A stretch of 7,962 nucleotides of DNA. Origin: Gemmatimonadota bacterium (lineage in GTDB: Bacteria > ARS69). Every line of letters starts with the position of its first letter. Positions within the stretch are counted from its first letter, which is position 1. The notes under the pieces were generated by a model. The model saw nothing but the letters and a program-made list of their open reading frames with translations. It was not told the DNA's origin and did no database searches. Where the stretch lies: positions 1-7,962 of the forward strand of contig JAGQIB010000102.1 of NCBI GenBank assembly GCA_020431545.1, given 5' to 3'. The translations under genes and the position numbers were made by a program. Of this stretch, positions 7,901-7,962 are shown piece after piece.

Positions 7901-7962
7901 GGCGCCGGCCCGCGTTCGCATCTTCGACGTCCGCGGTCGCCAGGTCGCCGACCTCTTCGACG
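4914..7962 (+). CDS. Secreted protein with two Big_5 + seven-blade VCBS/FG-GAP modules and FlgD-like sorting domain (3' end outside window)
   Basis: The frame is open from 4833 past the window end; 1016 residues are visible from TTG 4914. TTG is preferred because GGAGGG sits nine bases upstream; GTG 4989 is the main alternative and would leave a short signal peptide without a charged start. Order of domains (residues from TTG): basic leader, hydrophobic stretch (about 27-44), likely signal-peptidase site after ALA (51/52); an Ig-like Big_5 domain (about 52-158, GVPLDAVVEIEL...FLPGERVAVTLTRG); seven VCBS/FG-GAP blades (about 163-512); a second Big_5 domain (about 513-617, GVALDAPIELYFD...FLPGEVVHVTVTSA); seven more blades (about 619-962); and the start of a FlgD-like, type IX-style sorting domain (RIRPNPSVGDVSLAFDVP, VRIFDVRGRQVADLF). 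Blades carry calcium-loop motifs such as DLDGDGDID. Such proteins are exported or surface proteins with integrin-like propellers; ligand and function are unknown. It reads alone from its own promoter. Confidence 0.9.
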   Translation, partial: MFPLGSGRRACVPSSPTGEEPGRLRVPLATLVGIGVLAMALGPWSTRPALAVPPAVVGTSPASQALGVPLDAVVEIELSGDVDPATIVPANVLVTSSLRGPNAIDVTWQAGAGLLRLHPQQEFLPGERVAVTLTRGIRSGTGEPLAGGHRFDFTTWSAPSPGGEFLTSPASWPIGSIAFNATPIDLDGDGLPEIVFSNAVPDSLTILTPDGAGSFSPYAQLPTAILPRHVATGDVDQDGLPDLVCCGSGPNVVQVFRNLGAGAFRPAEDWITGQTPYGAWVGDLDADGDLDIATANFNSHDISVLRNEGGAVFATAVSYPAGPGADSPRFVDGADLDGDGDIDLVCCNGYSYDVSVFLNVGDGTLVSPTALLPTGDSPQYLELRDFSGDGLVDILTVDSIGETISLLRGNGDGTFQAVQSFDVAGQLPYGLQVVDLDGDLDLDVVVPIRGLSGWRPMWNDGAGNFSLGSLYLGGNHCHTIAAADWDHDGDIDVAAGFAISRDMFLYTHARAPGVVATMPRSNATGVALDAPIELYFDTELTPDSIVAAGFRIRGTQSGPHVASIVWDGGSNRVVLTPQSPFLPGEVVHVTVTSAGAVTSMEGVPSHGWSLEFLTEGATAFAFDPEPEIALPGVDPVDLAVSELDGDGIADLVVANYLSNDVTVLLSNGGMPQVSASVPTGIGPIAIWPDDFDGDGINDVAVANTTSGSISILLNAGDGTLVPGVTVNAVGAPFALVGADFDQDGDQDLAVTEVDPNGARVHWNDGTGAFPTREWLPIGGFPLDLAVADFDNDGRPDLIVVDAVNDHIALFRRQGNAFVATSTENTGSVPVGVFPWDTNGDGWIDLVSANYGGGGISVIENAMDGTFLPAVTLASGALPHAVWGADLTGDGRLDLASANSGSSAVSVFRNVGSAGFAAPAQVAVGETPYSLVGADWNQDGRIDLATVNRTSGGLSFLLNSSPTDAPVLPSVPAGFELRIRPNPSVGDVSLAFDVPREAPARVRIFDVRGRQVADLFD
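5466..6389 (+). repeat. First VCBS/FG-GAP array: seven blades
   Basis: Calcium-loop motifs start at 5466, 5613, 5760, 5916, 6066, 6216 and 6363, a spacing of 147-156 bases (49-52 residues). Examples are DLDGDGLPE, DVDQDGLPD, DLDADGDLD, DLDGDGDID and DWDHDGDID. Blade 5 has Ser at the third loop position, and blade 6 reads DLDGDLDLD, with Leu for the usual second Gly. Seven units match one closed integrin-like propeller. Confidence 0.9.
6837..7739 (+). repeat. Second VCBS/FG-GAP array: seven blades
   Basis: Calcium-loop motifs start at 6837, 6981, 7128, 7275, 7419, 7566 and 7713, spaced 144 or 147 bases, more regular than the first array. Motifs include ELDGDGIAD, DFDGDGIND, DFDQDGDQD, DFDNDGRPD, DTNGDGWID, DLTGDGRLD and DWNQDGRID. 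No cysteine occurs in this array, unlike the first. Confidence 0.9.

Overview
This GC-rich window looks like bacterial chromosomal sequence from the FCB-like candidate phyla. Eisenbacteria or a close relative such as Krumholzibacteria or Latescibacteria is my best guess. The guess rests on three things: a long secreted VCBS/FG-GAP protein ending in a FlgD-like, type IX-style sorting domain (RIRPNPSVGDV...VRIFDVRGRQVADLFD), the sigma-54 activator style, and the base composition. The placement is inference and no phylogenetic marker was aligned.

Layout. Positions 1-1941 (+) hold the C-terminal two thirds of pyruvate phosphate dikinase, with an unusual Lys/Ala-rich tail of about 75 residues. Only 21 bases separate it from a convergent gene at 1963-3501 (-). 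That gene encodes a complete sigma-54-dependent AAA+ activator whose N-terminal receiver-like domain has lost the phosphoacceptor Asp. A non-coding stretch at 3502-3945 follows. It holds an inverted repeat whose arms carry TTGACA boxes facing both ways, a plausible promoter for the rightward genes, and a roughly 295-base leader with several strong stem-loops. Three small genes follow on the + strand: rpsU (bS21, 3946-4131), a 64-residue Cys-rich possible zinc-binding protein (4308-4502), and rpmI (bL35, 4524-4721). infC and rplT, the usual partners of rpmI, are not beside it. From 4914 to the window end a large exported protein reads off the edge. A good sigma-70-like promoter at 4807-4835 drives it.

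The exported protein has a duplicated plan: signal peptide, Ig-like (Big_5) domain, seven VCBS blades, a second Big_5 domain, seven more blades, then the sorting domain. Seven blades per block fits two integrin-like seven-bladed propellers.

The genes do not form one pathway. The window joins central carbon metabolism (PPDK), a transcription activator of unknown target, a translation cluster, and a cell-surface or secreted protein. No tRNA, rRNA, CRISPR array, insertion sequence or phage gene was seen. I found no clearly new multi-gene system. The points most worth following are the structured rpsU leader, the tandem propeller architecture, the PPDK tail and the degenerate receiver.
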